Shown: one piece after another, positions 41,997 through 53,519 of the stretch | Position numbering within the stretch: the first letter of the stretch is position 1 | Layout: each line of letters begins with the position of its first letter | From: an uncultured Myxococcales bacterium | Lineage (GTDB): Bacteria > Myxococcota_A > Polyangia > Polyangiales > Polyangiaceae | NCBI GenBank assembly: GCA_937949945.1 | Contig: CALFEQ010000031.1 | Location: 62,001 to 126,000, forward strand | Length of the DNA stretch: 64,000 nt | Direction of reading: 5' to 3' | Position numbers and translations under genes: made by a program | Notes under the pieces: model-generated | The model's database searches: none | Told to the model about the DNA's origin: nothing | The model's input: the letters and a program-made list of their open reading frames with translations, nothing else

Positions 41997-44336
41997 TCAG
42001 TTCATCGGACACTCACACGGCGCCTTCACGCCACCTGTCGTGCAGGCCGCGCACGAGCATCCGAGCGCGATCTGCTTGTCCTTGCAGTACGCCATCCACG
42101 GCGTGCCGCTCGCGACGTCGAGGCACCACCAGCCGTCGGTCTTGTCTCCGCAGTCCGTCTTGCTGAGCGGTGACTCGCACTGGATCTCGTCGACGTTCGG
42201 CTTCTCGACGCAGACGAGATCGCCTTGGCAGCGCACCTCGGCGACGAGCTGACCGCTCTTGCAGCGGTAGCCGCCCGCACGGTTGTCGGGCGCGACGCTG
42301 CAGTGCACGCCGTCGGGCTTGCCTTCGCACGTGTCCTCGAGGAGGTCGCGGCTCGGCGGATCTTGCGCGGTCTCGTCCCAGGGAACCGGGTTCGCGCAGG
42401 TGTCCTTGCCGAAGCCGCGCGGGTAGTAGCTCGGAAACGTCCTCGGCTTCGGCACGTTGCGACCCGCGGTGGCCGAGTCGCGACACTTCGAGCCCTGGTA
42501 GTCGCACCAGTAGAACCCCGGCGCCGCGCCGCTGTACGGCGCGAGCGCGGGAGAGCCGGGGAGGTAATCGACGGGGATGGAGTCGATGCAACGGGTCGTT
42601 CCGTTCGCGTCCTTCGCGCAGGCGTGGCCCGGGAAGTAGTGCATCTTCCCGTCGGGGCCGGGGAACGGACTGAGCATCGCCGAGTGCATCCCGACGCCGT
42701 CCTGGGTGTGCGTGGTGACGTAGCCGTACGAGAGATCGTCGTTCGGGTACGTCCGCTCGGCCTCCTCCAGCCTCGATCCGGAGAAGTCCGCCGGCACGCA
42801 CTGATCGAAAGAGGGCTCGAAGGCGATCGTCGTGTCGGACGTGAAGTAGGCGCCGTTCGACGAAATGCGCACCGTCTCCAACCGCGGCGGCGGGATCGTC
42901 CCATTGGCCGCCTGCTCGCCCGTGTATTCCGTCACCCAGACGTCGAGGCAGAGCTCCGGCTTGATCACGCGAACGTCCGGCGCGTGCTGGCCGCACGACG
43001 TCGTCGTGGCCTTCTCTCCACCCTCGGTGCAGATCGCGATGAGATCGCCCTCGTCGTCCGGGACGCAGGTGAGCTCGTCCGGATCGTAGTGCGAGCCCTC
43101 CGGGCACGGCATGCACGCGATGCGTCCCTGCGCGTCGACGACGCGCTGCGCACGCACGGGTACCTGCCCTGCCTTCGCCGATGCGAAGCCGCACGTGCAC
43201 TCGCGGACCGTGTTGAACACGTCGGCGACGGCGTCGTAGTAGCCCTTCACCTCGCTCGCCTTCGGCATCACGCCGATGCGGTTGATCACGTCGATCAGCA
43301 TGCGGTCGGGCATCTGGAGGTCCACCGTCGGAAGCGCCGGGAGGGTCGCGTCGCGGCTCGCGCAGAGCACGTTCTTCAGATGGTCGAGCAGGCCGTTCTT
43401 GACCATCGACTTGATGACCCCCTCGATGATGCTGAGCGCGCACTTGCGACCGAGCACGCCGGCTCCGCCTGCGAGGAGCAACTCCGTCGGACCGTTGAAG
43501 ACGATCGCCGTATCCACCGCAGTGAGCCCGAGGGCCGTGAGGAACGCCAAGCAGGTCTTGTTCTTGTAGACCCCCTTCAGCGACCCCTGGAGCGCCTCGG
43601 TGAACTCCGCCATCAGCGAGGCGTCCTCGATGTCACAGACGTGACGGAAGCAATCGCTCGGCGGAGCGCGGCCGTCCACGCACGGCTCGTCGATCTCGCC
43701 CGCCTCGGCGCAGGGACGGATCGTTCCGGAGAGGACGACGTCGACGCTCTTGGTGGACGTGGACGTCGATACGGTGGCTCGCGGAGGACGCGCGTTCGCC
43801 TCGGCGGCGCTCTTCCCGCCGTCGGCGAACGCGTCGAGGACGAGCCGGACGATCGCCGCCTGCTCGGCGCGCGTGAGGCGCGGGCTCGGTTTGGCGCCCC
43901 GACGCGACAGGCGCGCTGCACGCAGGTCCGGCGCGAGCGCCCCAGCGAGCTGACCGTTCGTCGGCTCGAGCGGCAGGCGCGCGATGCTGCCGAGATCCAG
44001 CGCGATCGCCCCGACGATGAGCGGCTCTCCGTCGGCGCCGTGCGCGACGTAATCCATCCCGAGCCCGGTCCGGCGGCTCGGCGTCGCCACGCCCTTGCGA
44101 TCGACGGTCGACGACAGCGGGCGCACCCGCGCTTCGAGCCATTTGACGCCGAGAGTCTCGGCGTCCGGTCCCTTCGCTTCGGCCACGCGTACGCCGTTGC
44201 CCGCCAGCACGAGCCGTCGCTCGCCGTTCGAGCCGCGAAGCGGATCGACCTCGTGCGACGACGAGCAGCCGAGCGCGAGCACGACGACGACCGCCAGCAC
44301 CCAGGCGAGCAGCGCTCTCGGAGAACCTCGTCCCAT
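41997..44336 (-). CDS. Large Cys-rich lipoprotein of unknown function
   Basis: 779 aa. Signal ALLAWVLAVVVVLALGC, lipobox LALGC, C24. Three parts by composition: an N-terminal ~200-residue part with few Cys; a helical middle (~230-400); and a C-terminal ~380 residues with many Cys in short spacings (ACMPCPEG, DTCEGKPDGVHC, ALGCSCAAC, and a final PCECPMN). The C-terminal part suggests several small disulfide-bonded modules. No family recognised. It is transcribed towards hsp20; its upstream side is a 243-nt gap shared with the next minus-strand gene. Confidence 0.6.
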   Translation of the reverse strand: MGRGSPRALLAWVLAVVVVLALGCSSSHEVDPLRGSNGERRLVLAGNGVRVAEAKGPDAETLGVKWLEARVRPLSSTVDRKGVATPSRRTGLGMDYVAHGADGEPLIVGAIALDLGSIARLPLEPTNGQLAGALAPDLRAARLSRRGAKPSPRLTRAEQAAIVRLVLDAFADGGKSAAEANARPPRATVSTSTSTKSVDVVLSGTIRPCAEAGEIDEPCVDGRAPPSDCFRHVCDIEDASLMAEFTEALQGSLKGVYKNKTCLAFLTALGLTAVDTAIVFNGPTELLLAGGAGVLGRKCALSIIEGVIKSMVKNGLLDHLKNVLCASRDATLPALPTVDLQMPDRMLIDVINRIGVMPKASEVKGYYDAVADVFNTVRECTCGFASAKAGQVPVRAQRVVDAQGRIACMPCPEGSHYDPDELTCVPDDEGDLIAICTEGGEKATTTSCGQHAPDVRVIKPELCLDVWVTEYTGEQAANGTIPPPRLETVRISSNGAYFTSDTTIAFEPSFDQCVPADFSGSRLEEAERTYPNDDLSYGYVTTHTQDGVGMHSAMLSPFPGPDGKMHYFPGHACAKDANGTTRCIDSIPVDYLPGSPALAPYSGAAPGFYWCDYQGSKCRDSATAGRNVPKPRTFPSYYPRGFGKDTCANPVPWDETAQDPPSRDLLEDTCEGKPDGVHCSVAPDNRAGGYRCKSGQLVAEVRCQGDLVCVEKPNVDEIQCESPLSKTDCGDKTDGWWCLDVASGTPWMAYCKDKQIALGCSCAACTTGGVKAPCECPMN

Positions 44337-44579
44337 GACGGCTCACGAGAGCAAGCCTCGGTCCACACCCGCCGTGCGGCGTTTCGTGGAAAGATCGCGC
44401 ACGTGCGCCACGTGGCGCGGCGATTTCCTCCGGCGACGCCGAGTTTTCAGCCCGTGTGGCGGCCAACCGCCAGATCCGCGCACGATCCGTCCTGCACGCA
44501 CGATCCGGCGCCGAAGCGCCCGACCTCGGCGACCACGAGCGCCCGGGCGTCCGTCAGGACGGTGGGACGAAGCGCTCGG

Positions 44580-45599
44580 TCAGAGGGCCGCCCGGTCGTC
44601 GTCCGCGCAGCCGCCCTCCCGCAACACGGACACGCCTTCGGCGGCCGCCACGCACGCGTTGCTGTAGGTCCTGCCGTCGCAACCGCACACGGGCTCGAAG
44701 ATCCGCGGGCACATCGCGGGCTTGTACATGCAGCGACCCGGCGCGTTCGCGGCGCCGCAGAGGTCCCTCGGCTCCCAACTGCAGAACTGGCCGGGGTTGC
44801 ACTCGTCACCCGCGAAGGAGCCACACGCCTTGCCCTCGCGACCGACGACGCGGAGGAAGAACTCCGACGCGACGACCTTCGCCCCGCACGCGGCGTCGTC
44901 TTCCAGACACATCGGCGTGGCGAGGCTGCCCGCGACGAGGATGCCCTCCCTCGTGGCGAGCGCCTCGCTCGCGCGACGGAGCGCGTTCGGCTCGGCGTCG
45001 CGAGCCGTCTGATCGAGGATGACCTCCACGACGTCCTCGTACGCGCCGTTCGTGTTGAGAACCGTCGCCCGCGTCGAGGGGCACGGAGTCGTGACGCAGC
45101 GGATGCCGTTGTCGGCGGTCCGGTAGAAGGTGCCCGTCGCGGTCGAGCCCGTCGCGCCGAGCCAGACCTCGGTCGCCTTCAGCGTGCCCACGGGCGTCCC
45201 GTGGACGTCCGTCGCGTGCGTCCGCGCCTGGAGCAGCACCGGGGCGCCGGCCTCGATGGCGGCGAGGAGGTCGGCCTCCTCGCGCGGCGACAGCCCGGCG
45301 CCGGAGAGCTCGATCGATCCGACGTAGCACTCGGCCGCGAGCGTGCCGTCCGCGCAGCGCGTCCGCGTCTCGTTCGCGCGCTGGACGAACCACCCGCCGC
45401 AGAAGGGCTCGGCGCACTTGCGCTTGTCGCGTCCCTTGACGACGAACCAGCCGGAGTCCGAAGACGCACCCGAGATCGCGTCCTCGGTGGCTTCGACCTC
45501 TCCATCGTTGCTCGCGTCCACGGCGCAGCCAGCGACGAACGAGGAGAACAGCAAGACGGAGAAGCGACGGAGGAGTGCCGGTCCCATGGCGGCGCCCAT
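44580..45599 (-). CDS. Lipoprotein with C-terminal Kazal-type inhibitor domain
   Basis: 339 aa. Signal LRRFSVLLFSSFVAGC; C25 is the likely lipidated residue. The middle (~50-220) resembles DUF6748-type sequences (GWFVVKGRDKRKC, then FCGGWFVQRANET, RCVTTPCPS). Residues ~300-335 form a Kazal motif: CPRIFEPVCGCDGRTYSNAC with a closing GGC; an upstream Cys-rich stretch (CNPGQFCSWEPRDLC) precedes it. Kazal domains inhibit serine proteases; a surface inhibitor protecting the cell from its own or prey proteases is plausible, not shown. -10-like TACATA sits 7 nt before the ATG. Confidence 0.7.
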   Translation of the reverse strand: MGAAMGPALLRRFSVLLFSSFVAGCAVDASNDGEVEATEDAISGASSDSGWFVVKGRDKRKCAEPFCGGWFVQRANETRTRCADGTLAAECYVGSIELSGAGLSPREEADLLAAIEAGAPVLLQARTHATDVHGTPVGTLKATEVWLGATGSTATGTFYRTADNGIRCVTTPCPSTRATVLNTNGAYEDVVEVILDQTARDAEPNALRRASEALATREGILVAGSLATPMCLEDDAACGAKVVASEFFLRVVGREGKACGSFAGDECNPGQFCSWEPRDLCGAANAPGRCMYKPAMCPRIFEPVCGCDGRTYSNACVAAAEGVSVLREGGCADDDRAAL

Positions 45600-45606
45600 G
45601 TAACAC

Positions 45607-45612
45607 TATGTA
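45607..45612 (-). promoter_or_regulatory. -10-like hexamer before the Kazal lipoprotein gene
   Basis: TACATA on the minus strand, 7 nt before the ATG at 45599; no ribosome site. Same leaderless geometry as several plus-strand genes. Confidence 0.4.
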
Positions 45613-45866
45613 GGTAAGGATCAAGAGTCAGCTCGCCGACCGGCGTCCGACGGGCGCGATCGCTCGCGACAGCGGGCGCTGCATGCAGCCCTCACTCGAT
45701 CCGCCCGCACGACGCGCGGGCGCGCCTCGTCGCTCGTTTGCATCGATTTTCGAGCGGTTGGCGGGTCACCGCCGATTGATGCCTTCGAGCAGCGAAAGCG
45801 TTTTAACGGTTCGCGAAGCGTCCAAGAGACCCCACGCAGCCGCGGTTGCATTAGGCTCGCGGCGGC

Positions 45867-48452
45867 GTGTTCTCCCTCATCGGACGTTCGGACGATGCCG
45901 AGGTCATTCGCGCTCTGTTGACGCGTGGGGAGCGCGTCGTGACCGTCGCGGGTGCGTCAGGCACGGGGAAGAGCCGCCTCGCTCGCGAGATCGCGCGCTC
46001 GGCGAGCCTCGGAGGGATCGGCGCCATCCCCGTCGGAAACGTGATCGTCTGCGATCTCGGCGAGGCGCGCACGGAGGACGACGTCGCGACGGTCCTCGCG
46101 CACGCCGCCGACGCGACGGCTCACGGACCGCGTCCGTTCGAAGCGCTCGGACACCGCCTCGCGACACGCGGAGGACATCTCCTCGTCCTCGACGACGTCA
46201 CGCCCGGCGTGCTCGCGAAGGACTCGCTCCTTTCCCTCGTCGAAGCCGCGCCGCGCCTGCAGCTCCTCGTCACGTCCCGCGAGCCGCTGGGCATCGACGG
46301 CGAGCAGGTGCACGGCCTCGGTCCTCTCGCGATCGACGACGGCGTCGCGCTCGTTCGCGATCGCCTCGTCGCAGCGGGCGCGAACGTGAAGGTGCTCGAC
46401 GAGAGCGACGGGCAGACCCTCGTGCGGCTCGTGGAGATCCTCGAGGGCGTTCCGCTCGCCCTCGAGCTCGCCGCGGTCGGCATCGCGGGCCTCGGGCTCT
46501 CGGCCGTCGTGGAGCAGGTCGCGCGCACGGCGATCCTCGCGCGAGGAAGCGTGCCGCTGGACGAGCTCGTCGCCATCGCATGGCGCGCGCTCGATCCGTA
46601 CGAGCGCTCGATGCTCGCTCGCTGCTCCGTATTCCGCGGAGGCTTCACCGTGGACGCGGCGCGCGCCGTCGCGGGAGGCGATCGGCGCGCGCTCGACGCG
46701 CTCGAGTCGCTCGGGGACAAGGCGCTGCTCGGCGACGACGATGATCGGCTCCGCCTGCATCCGCACGTCCGCCGCTACGCCGCCACGCAGCTCGCGCCGG
46801 AGGACGAAGCGCGGGCGCGACAGGCAGCGCACTACCTCGATTCCGGCGAAGCCTGGGCGCGCGATCCGTCGATCCTTGGAGTTCCCGTCGACGATCTCGA
46901 CGGCGGCACGGGCACGCCTCGACCGACGGGCCTCGCGCGGATCGCCGCCGAGAGGGACAACCTGCTCGCGGTGATCGAGCACGCGCTCGCCACGTCCGAC
47001 GGCACGACCGCGGCCCGTGGGCTCCTCGTCCTCTTGCCCGTCGTTCTCGCGCGCGGGCCGATCGCTCCGTACCTCGCGCTCGTCGGGCGCGCGCTCGAGC
47101 TTCCGATGCCGATCGACCGGCGCATCGCGCTGCTCGCCGCGCGCGGCAAGGGCCTCCGCCGCATCGCACGCGACGACGAGGCGGAGCAGGCGCAGCACGA
47201 CGCCGTGCTCCTCGCGCGTGGTGCAGGGTTCCGGCGCGAGGAGGCACGCCTCCTCGGCCAGCTCGGGATGGCTGCGTACGCGCGGTGCGACTTCGACACG
47301 GCGCTCGCGCGTTTCCGCGCGGCGCTCGAGCTGCAGAGCGTCCTCGGCGACGCCGGTGAGCAAGCGATCACGCTGGCGCAGCTCGCGATGGTCCATCGCG
47401 AGCTCGGCGCGCTCGACGAGGCTCGCGACGCCGCGCTCCGGGCCCTGCCGATTCTGCGTACGACGTGCGAGGCCAGGTATCTCGCCCTCACGCTCGTCGA
47501 GCTCGCGCGGTGCCATCTCGACGCCGGCGACCTCGATCGCGCGAGGATGGATCTCGCCGCTGCGTTTCGAGCAGCCGAGGACGACGCCGTCGTCTCGGCG
47601 TACGCTCGATGCCTGGCCGCGGCCGTGGACCACGCCGCAGGGGATCTCGACGCCGCCGAGCCGAAGTACCTCGAGGCCATCCACGCGAGCCGAGACGCGG
47701 GACACGTACGGCTCGAGGGCGCCGCGTTCGTCTACCTCGGGATCCTCTCGTTCGATCGCGGTGATCTCGACGTCGCCACCGAGAGGCTCGAGCACGGTAT
47801 CGACCTCTTGCGGGCCGCGCGCGACGTTCGCTACGCCGCGCTCGGGACCGCCTACGTCGGCGCGTGCGCACGGCTCGCCGGCGACGACGCGCGCGCGACC
47901 ACGCTGTTCGAACGGGCGCAGGCGGCCGTCCGCGAAGGCGACCCGATGCGCACCGCGATCGATCTCTTGCGGCTCACGTCGGACACCTCCGCCCTCCCGC
48001 CGTACGCGGGTGTCGAAGCCGCATCGTCGTGGGAGGTGCGCCACGCGCTCGAGCGTTGGGAGCGCGCGGCGGGCAGCCGGACGACGGAGACGTTCGAGAC
48101 GGACGTGGTCTTCCACGTCGCCGCCGACGGCGCGTGGATGGAGCACGCCGGTCATTACGTCGAGTGCAGCCGGCGCGCGGCCGCGCAACGTCTGCTCGCG
48201 GCGCTCGCTCGCGCACGCACGGAGGCGCCGGGCAAGGCGATCCCGTCCGAGGATCTCGTCGCCGCCGGATGGCCGAACGAGCAGATCCTGTCTTCCGCCG
48301 CCAAGAATCGGCTCCGCGTGACGCTCTCTTGGCTGCGCAAGAACGGCCTCGGCCGGGCGCTCCAGTCGCGTGCCGACGGCTACCTGCTCGATCCGCAGCT
48401 CGTCGGCGTCGCGCCGGCCTCCAAGGATCGGGGTGAAATCCGGCGGAGCTGA
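45867..48452 (+). CDS. STAND ATPase regulator with TPR-like repeats and C-terminal winged helix
   Basis: 861 aa from a GTG 9 nt after a TAGGCT hexamer. NB-ARC-type NTPase: Walker A GASGTGKSRL near residue 31, Walker B HLLVLDDV, LLVTSREPL sensor and GVPLALELAA (GxP) motif. The middle (~370-720) is TPR-like helices (ARFRAALELQSVLGDAGEQ, LDRARMDLAAAFRAAEDD). The C-terminal ~80 residues look like an OmpR-type winged helix: IPSEDLVAAGWPNEQI, KNRLRVTLSWLRKNGL, then DGYLLDP. It is arranged like AfsR/MalT-type signal-transduction ATPases, except that the DNA-binding domain is last. The ligand is unknown. Confidence 0.8.
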   Translation: MFSLIGRSDDAEVIRALLTRGERVVTVAGASGTGKSRLAREIARSASLGGIGAIPVGNVIVCDLGEARTEDDVATVLAHAADATAHGPRPFEALGHRLATRGGHLLVLDDVTPGVLAKDSLLSLVEAAPRLQLLVTSREPLGIDGEQVHGLGPLAIDDGVALVRDRLVAAGANVKVLDESDGQTLVRLVEILEGVPLALELAAVGIAGLGLSAVVEQVARTAILARGSVPLDELVAIAWRALDPYERSMLARCSVFRGGFTVDAARAVAGGDRRALDALESLGDKALLGDDDDRLRLHPHVRRYAATQLAPEDEARARQAAHYLDSGEAWARDPSILGVPVDDLDGGTGTPRPTGLARIAAERDNLLAVIEHALATSDGTTAARGLLVLLPVVLARGPIAPYLALVGRALELPMPIDRRIALLAARGKGLRRIARDDEAEQAQHDAVLLARGAGFRREEARLLGQLGMAAYARCDFDTALARFRAALELQSVLGDAGEQAITLAQLAMVHRELGALDEARDAALRALPILRTTCEARYLALTLVELARCHLDAGDLDRARMDLAAAFRAAEDDAVVSAYARCLAAAVDHAAGDLDAAEPKYLEAIHASRDAGHVRLEGAAFVYLGILSFDRGDLDVATERLEHGIDLLRAARDVRYAALGTAYVGACARLAGDDARATTLFERAQAAVREGDPMRTAIDLLRLTSDTSALPPYAGVEAASSWEVRHALERWERAAGSRTTETFETDVVFHVAADGAWMEHAGHYVECSRRAAAQRLLAALARARTEAPGKAIPSEDLVAAGWPNEQILSSAAKNRLRVTLSWLRKNGLGRALQSRADGYLLDPQLVGVAPASKDRGEIRRS

Positions 48453-48470
48453 GCCTCGCCGGGAGAGCTC

Positions 48471-48962
48471 TCACCAGAGATCGACGATCGTCATCTCGCG
48501 CGTCGCGCCTTTGACGCGGACCTCGATGACGTCGCCCGCCGCACGACCGAACAAGGCCTTGCCGAGCGGCGACTGCGGCGTGACGACCTGCGCGACGACG
48601 CCTTCGGCGGACAGCGACACGCCGCCGCCGAACGGCGCGAAGAAGAACGTCGACCGCGCCTCGTCCTCGTCCTCGACCGTGACGACGGCGGAAGCCTGGA
48701 CCGTCTTCCCCGACAGATCGAGCGGCTCGATGGCGCTCGTCGCCTTGATCTCGCCTTCGAGCTCACGAACGCGCGCGGCCTGCGCGCCGGCGAGATACGA
48801 CGCCTCGAGGGCACGCGTGTCCTTGTCGTTCTCGGGCTTCGCCTCTTCGTGCGTCGCCGCCTCGCGCGCGTCCTTCGCTGCCCTGCGCATCGTCGCGAGC
48901 TCCTCCTCGAGCTTGGCGAGGAGGGCGGCGACGAGCGCGCGCTTGACCGAGGTTCTGTCCAC
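48471..48962 (-). CDS. GreA/GreB-family transcription factor
   Basis: 163 aa from a GTG (VDRTSVKRALVAALLAKLEEEL). An N-terminal coiled coil (~1-80, with ATMRRAAKDAREAATHEEA) and a C-terminal FKBP-like GreA domain with VTPQSPLGKALFGRAAGD, the family's most conserved block, and VRVKGATREMTIV. GreA enters the RNA polymerase secondary channel to trigger cleavage of backtracked RNA. The coiled-coil tip acidic pair is not obvious, so it may be a non-cleaving relative such as the Rnk or anti-Gre class. It overlaps no neighbour. Confidence 0.75.
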   Translation of the reverse strand: MDRTSVKRALVAALLAKLEEELATMRRAAKDAREAATHEEAKPENDKDTRALEASYLAGAQAARVRELEGEIKATSAIEPLDLSGKTVQASAVVTVEDEDEARSTFFFAPFGGGVSLSAEGVVAQVVTPQSPLGKALFGRAAGDVIEVRVKGATREMTIVDLW

Positions 48963-49292
48963 GCGTCGAGCATGCCACACGACCTCGGCGGGAAGCGGTT
49001 CGATGCCGCGGCTCGGGCACGGAGGCGGGAGCGGCGGTCGGGCCCGGCTCGAAGGCCTGCGAGAAAAGTCATGGAGATCACGCTGTTCTCCGGCTTCGCC
49101 ACCGCCGAGGTGCGGCGAAAAGGCCTCGACGCCGACCACGATCTTGACCTCGAGCAGGGTTCGCTTTACTGGGGCGCGCCATGTACCGCTTCATCATGAG
49201 CCTCATCCGGCGTGCGCGGCGCAGGCGCCGGGCCGGTTGGCTTCCGCCGCCGATCGTCGTCGCCGGCTGCTGAGCCCGCGAGCAAGCGCCCG

Positions 49293-50882
<1,590 letters not shown>

Positions 50883-50990
50883 GTCTCGGTCGATTATGCC
50901 GCCGCTGTCGCACGGCGCTCGGTACGACCCACGCGCGATCGCGGAGAGGCCTCACGATCCCCCGACGATGCACGAGGGCGCATTTGGCTC

Positions 50991-50996
50991 TAGTAT
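50991..50996 (+). promoter_or_regulatory. -10-like hexamer before the SGNH esterase gene
   Basis: TAGTAT, a good -10 match, 44 nt before the ATG at 51041. A weak TGCACG lies 16 nt upstream. Confidence 0.35.
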
Positions 50997-51040
50997 GGCA
51001 CGGGCTCGAGCATCGGACCTCGGTCCTTGCTTCGATCGAC

Positions 51041-52261
51041 ATGATCGCGATGGCAGGCAACCACGCGCGGCTGGTGCTCGTATTCGCTGCGTCGCTCGCC
51101 GCATGCTCGAGCTCGGAGCCCACCAGCGGTGGCGGCGGCGGCACGTCGAGCTCCGGCGCGCCGGACGGCGGCGTGCCCGAGGACGACTCGCGGGATCCCA
51201 CGCCGCCGAGCGTGCAGCTCGTCGGACGTTTCGACACGCGCGATCCGGCAGGTCCACTCTGCGCGTGGCCCGGATGCCGGATCGTCGCTCGCTTCGAAGG
51301 CACGTCGTCGATCTCCGTGCGGCTCGAAGAGATCGACGAGCCGTGGATGGAAGGCGCCCCGAGCGAGTGGGACGTCGCGATTGACGGCGAATGGAGAGAC
51401 AAGCTCGTGATGACGCCGGGCGAGCGAGAGTACGTCCTCGCCGAAGGCCTCACGCGCGACACGCACACCATCGAGCTGTACAAGCGGACCGAGGCCCAGA
51501 ACGGAACGACGCGCTTCTTGGGCTTCGACCTCCACGGCGGGACGCTCCTCTCCCCGCCACCTCGCAAGCGACGACGGATCGAGGTCGTCGGCGACTCGGC
51601 CGCGGCCGGCTACGGCGTCGAAGGCGTCGGTCGAGGCCCCGACTGCCCGGGCCCCGACCACGCAGCGCGTTGGCAGAACTTCCGCAAGTCGTTCGGAGCC
51701 GTGCTCGGCGAGGAGCTCGATGCCGAGGTCGCCGGCACCGTCTACTCGGGCAAAGGCTTGGTGAAGAACATCTGGCGTCCCGACGAGGAAACAATGCCGG
51801 TGATCTTCCCGCGTGCGAACCCGATCGACCCCGAGAGCACGTGGGACTTCTCGGCCTTCGTCCCGCACGCCGTCCTCGTGATGATCGGCGGGAACGATTT
51901 CGACATCGGCCAACCCACGGACACGGGGCCGGCCACCCTCGCCGAGTTCACGGACGCGTACGAGGAGTTCGTCGTGACGCTTCGCGAGAAGTATCCCGAG
52001 GCGCACGTGCTCCTCGTCACGTCTCCGTCGGTGAGCGACGCCGCGCCGGCCGGCAGGCGGACGCGCACGAACGTGATGAAGGCGATCGAGAGCGTCGTCG
52101 CACGACGGAGCGCCGCGGGCGACGCGAAGGTGTACGCGACGACCCCGCCCGCCGCCCAACCGTCCGAGCTCACTGCCTGCGACGCTCACGGCAGCCCGGA
52201 GCTCCACCGGCGAGTGGCAAACGATCTCGCCGCCATCCTCCGACCGAAGCTGGGGTGGTGA
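51041..52261 (+). CDS. SGNH/GDSL-family esterase lipoprotein (CE2-like)
   Basis: 406 aa from MIAMAGNHARLVLVFAASLAAC; lipobox SLAAC. A Gly/Ser linker, then a beta-sandwich-like region (~60-180), then the SGNH domain: Ser in EVVGDSAAAGYG, Gly further on, Asn in MIGGNDFD, and the catalytic Asp-His pair at the end in CDAHGSPELH. The order N-terminal sandwich plus SGNH is that of carbohydrate esterase family 2, which deacetylates polysaccharides. It is likely anchored outside the cell and acts on acetylated glycans. A GDSL lipase/acyltransferase is the alternative. Confidence 0.82.
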   Translation: MIAMAGNHARLVLVFAASLAACSSSEPTSGGGGGTSSSGAPDGGVPEDDSRDPTPPSVQLVGRFDTRDPAGPLCAWPGCRIVARFEGTSSISVRLEEIDEPWMEGAPSEWDVAIDGEWRDKLVMTPGEREYVLAEGLTRDTHTIELYKRTEAQNGTTRFLGFDLHGGTLLSPPPRKRRRIEVVGDSAAAGYGVEGVGRGPDCPGPDHAARWQNFRKSFGAVLGEELDAEVAGTVYSGKGLVKNIWRPDEETMPVIFPRANPIDPESTWDFSAFVPHAVLVMIGGNDFDIGQPTDTGPATLAEFTDAYEEFVVTLREKYPEAHVLLVTSPSVSDAAPAGRRTRTNVMKAIESVVARRSAAGDAKVYATTPPAAQPSELTACDAHGSPELHRRVANDLAAILRPKLGW

Positions 52262-52474
52262 TCCGCGAAGGGGTCGTCACGGTGACTGTCGCGCATTCGC
52301 TCGCTCGAACACACGAGCCACGAGCTCGTCCCCCGCATCGCCCCACGATCGCTCACCGCCGCGGGAAAAGCTGCGGTCCCCGCACCGACAGCCCCCGTCG
52401 GCGCGATGACTGAGACATCGCTTCCCAAATCACTCGGGCACGTCGACTGCATCTCGCCGGGCGGAAGGTGAGCC

Positions 52475-53197
52475 ATGGCGCGGATCCGAGCCGTCCTCTT
52501 CGACATCGATGGAACCCTGCTCGACAGCAACGACGCTCACGCACACGCGTGGCTCGACACTCTGCGTGGACACGGACGCAACGTCCCGTACGAGCTGGTG
52601 CGATCGAAGATCGGCATGAGCGGCGAGAAGATCCTGGCGGACGTCGCCGGAGTCGAGCCCGGATCCGTCGAGGCGCGCGCCATCCAAGAACGCCGCACGA
52701 TGGTCTTCAAGGCGAACTACCTGCCGGACCTCGGCCCCTTCCACGGCGCTCGTGTGCTCGTCGATCGCCTGCGCTCGCGTGGCCTCTGTTGCGTCGCGGT
52801 GACCTCCTCGACCGCCGAAGAGGCCCTCGACCTCCTTCGCGCCGCGGGCGTCGCCGATCTGATGGAGCTCGTCATCAGCGCCGACGACGTCGATCACGGC
52901 AAGCCCGATCCCGACCTCGTGACGACCGCGCTCGATCGCATCGGCGTCACTCCCGCCGAAGCGCTCATGATCGGCGACACTCCTTACGACATCAAAGCGG
53001 GCGCCCGTGCAGGCGTCCCCGTCATCGCGCTCCGGTGCGGAGGATGGTCGGACAACGACCTGCGCGGCGCGATCGCGATCTACGACGATCCGGCCGACCT
53101 GTCGTCGCAGCTCGATCGCTCACCGCTCGCTCTCGACCGCGAGTCCGACCCGCCTTCGACCCCGATGAAGGTCCGCGCCCGCCGCGTGGCGCTCTAG
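52475..53197 (+). CDS. HAD-superfamily phosphatase (phosphoglycolate phosphatase-like)
   Basis: 240 aa. GGAAGGTGAG shortly before the ATG. Motif I is DIDGTLLDSN, motif II is TSSTAEE, Lys of motif III is in DDVDHGKPDPD, and motif IV is IGDTPYDIKAG. The four-helix cap lies between I and II. It hydrolyses a small phosphomonoester; phosphoglycolate, beta-phosphoglucose and similar are all possible. The C-terminal ~30 residues are disordered. Converges on a small lipoprotein gene. Confidence 0.87.
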   Translation: MARIRAVLFDIDGTLLDSNDAHAHAWLDTLRGHGRNVPYELVRSKIGMSGEKILADVAGVEPGSVEARAIQERRTMVFKANYLPDLGPFHGARVLVDRLRSRGLCCVAVTSSTAEEALDLLRAAGVADLMELVISADDVDHGKPDPDLVTTALDRIGVTPAEALMIGDTPYDIKAGARAGVPVIALRCGGWSDNDLRGAIAIYDDPADLSSQLDRSPLALDRESDPPSTPMKVRARRVAL

Positions 53198-53202
53198 AGA
53201 AC

Positions 53203-53215
53203 GGCCTCCGGCCTC
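53203..53215. repeat. GGCC-TCC-GGCC palindrome of the repeat family
   Basis: GGCCTCCGGCCTC is the reverse complement of the GAGGCCGGAGGCC palindrome found at 26368-26382 and 59907-59925. It again lies between convergent genes, reaching into the stop codon of the lipoprotein gene at 53214. Confidence 0.5.
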
Positions 53216-53519
53216 ACTTGTACCCGCTGAACCCGCCGCCTCGACGCTGGGCGTGACGCTGGGGCGCGTCCTTTTCGCTCAGCTCGACGTCGAAGGCATC
53301 GTCGGCCCGCGAGTGTTGGGGCTTTCCGACGCGGGGAGCTTCGTCCGCGTCCGTGAGCTCGGCCGCCATCAGCGTCGCCGTCCCCACGACCGGCGCCGCG
53401 GGCGCGGTCACGGGCGGCGCCGACGGCGCCGAGCCGCACGCGGTCACGGCCATGGCCGCGCTCAGGAGCAGAGCCGGCGCCAGGACTCGAGACGGCCTGC
53501 GGTCGCGGTCGAGCTTCAT
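53214..53519 (-). CDS. Small hypothetical lipoprotein
   Basis: 101 aa. Signal VLAPALLLSAAMAVTAC, lipobox AVTAC (C28). The mature part is Ala/Pro-rich then acidic and ends GGGFSGYK. No domain recognised. Confidence 0.6.
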   Translation of the reverse strand: MKLDRDRRPSRVLAPALLLSAAMAVTACGSAPSAPPVTAPAAPVVGTATLMAAELTDADEAPRVGKPQHSRADDAFDVELSEKDAPQRHAQRRGGGFSGYK

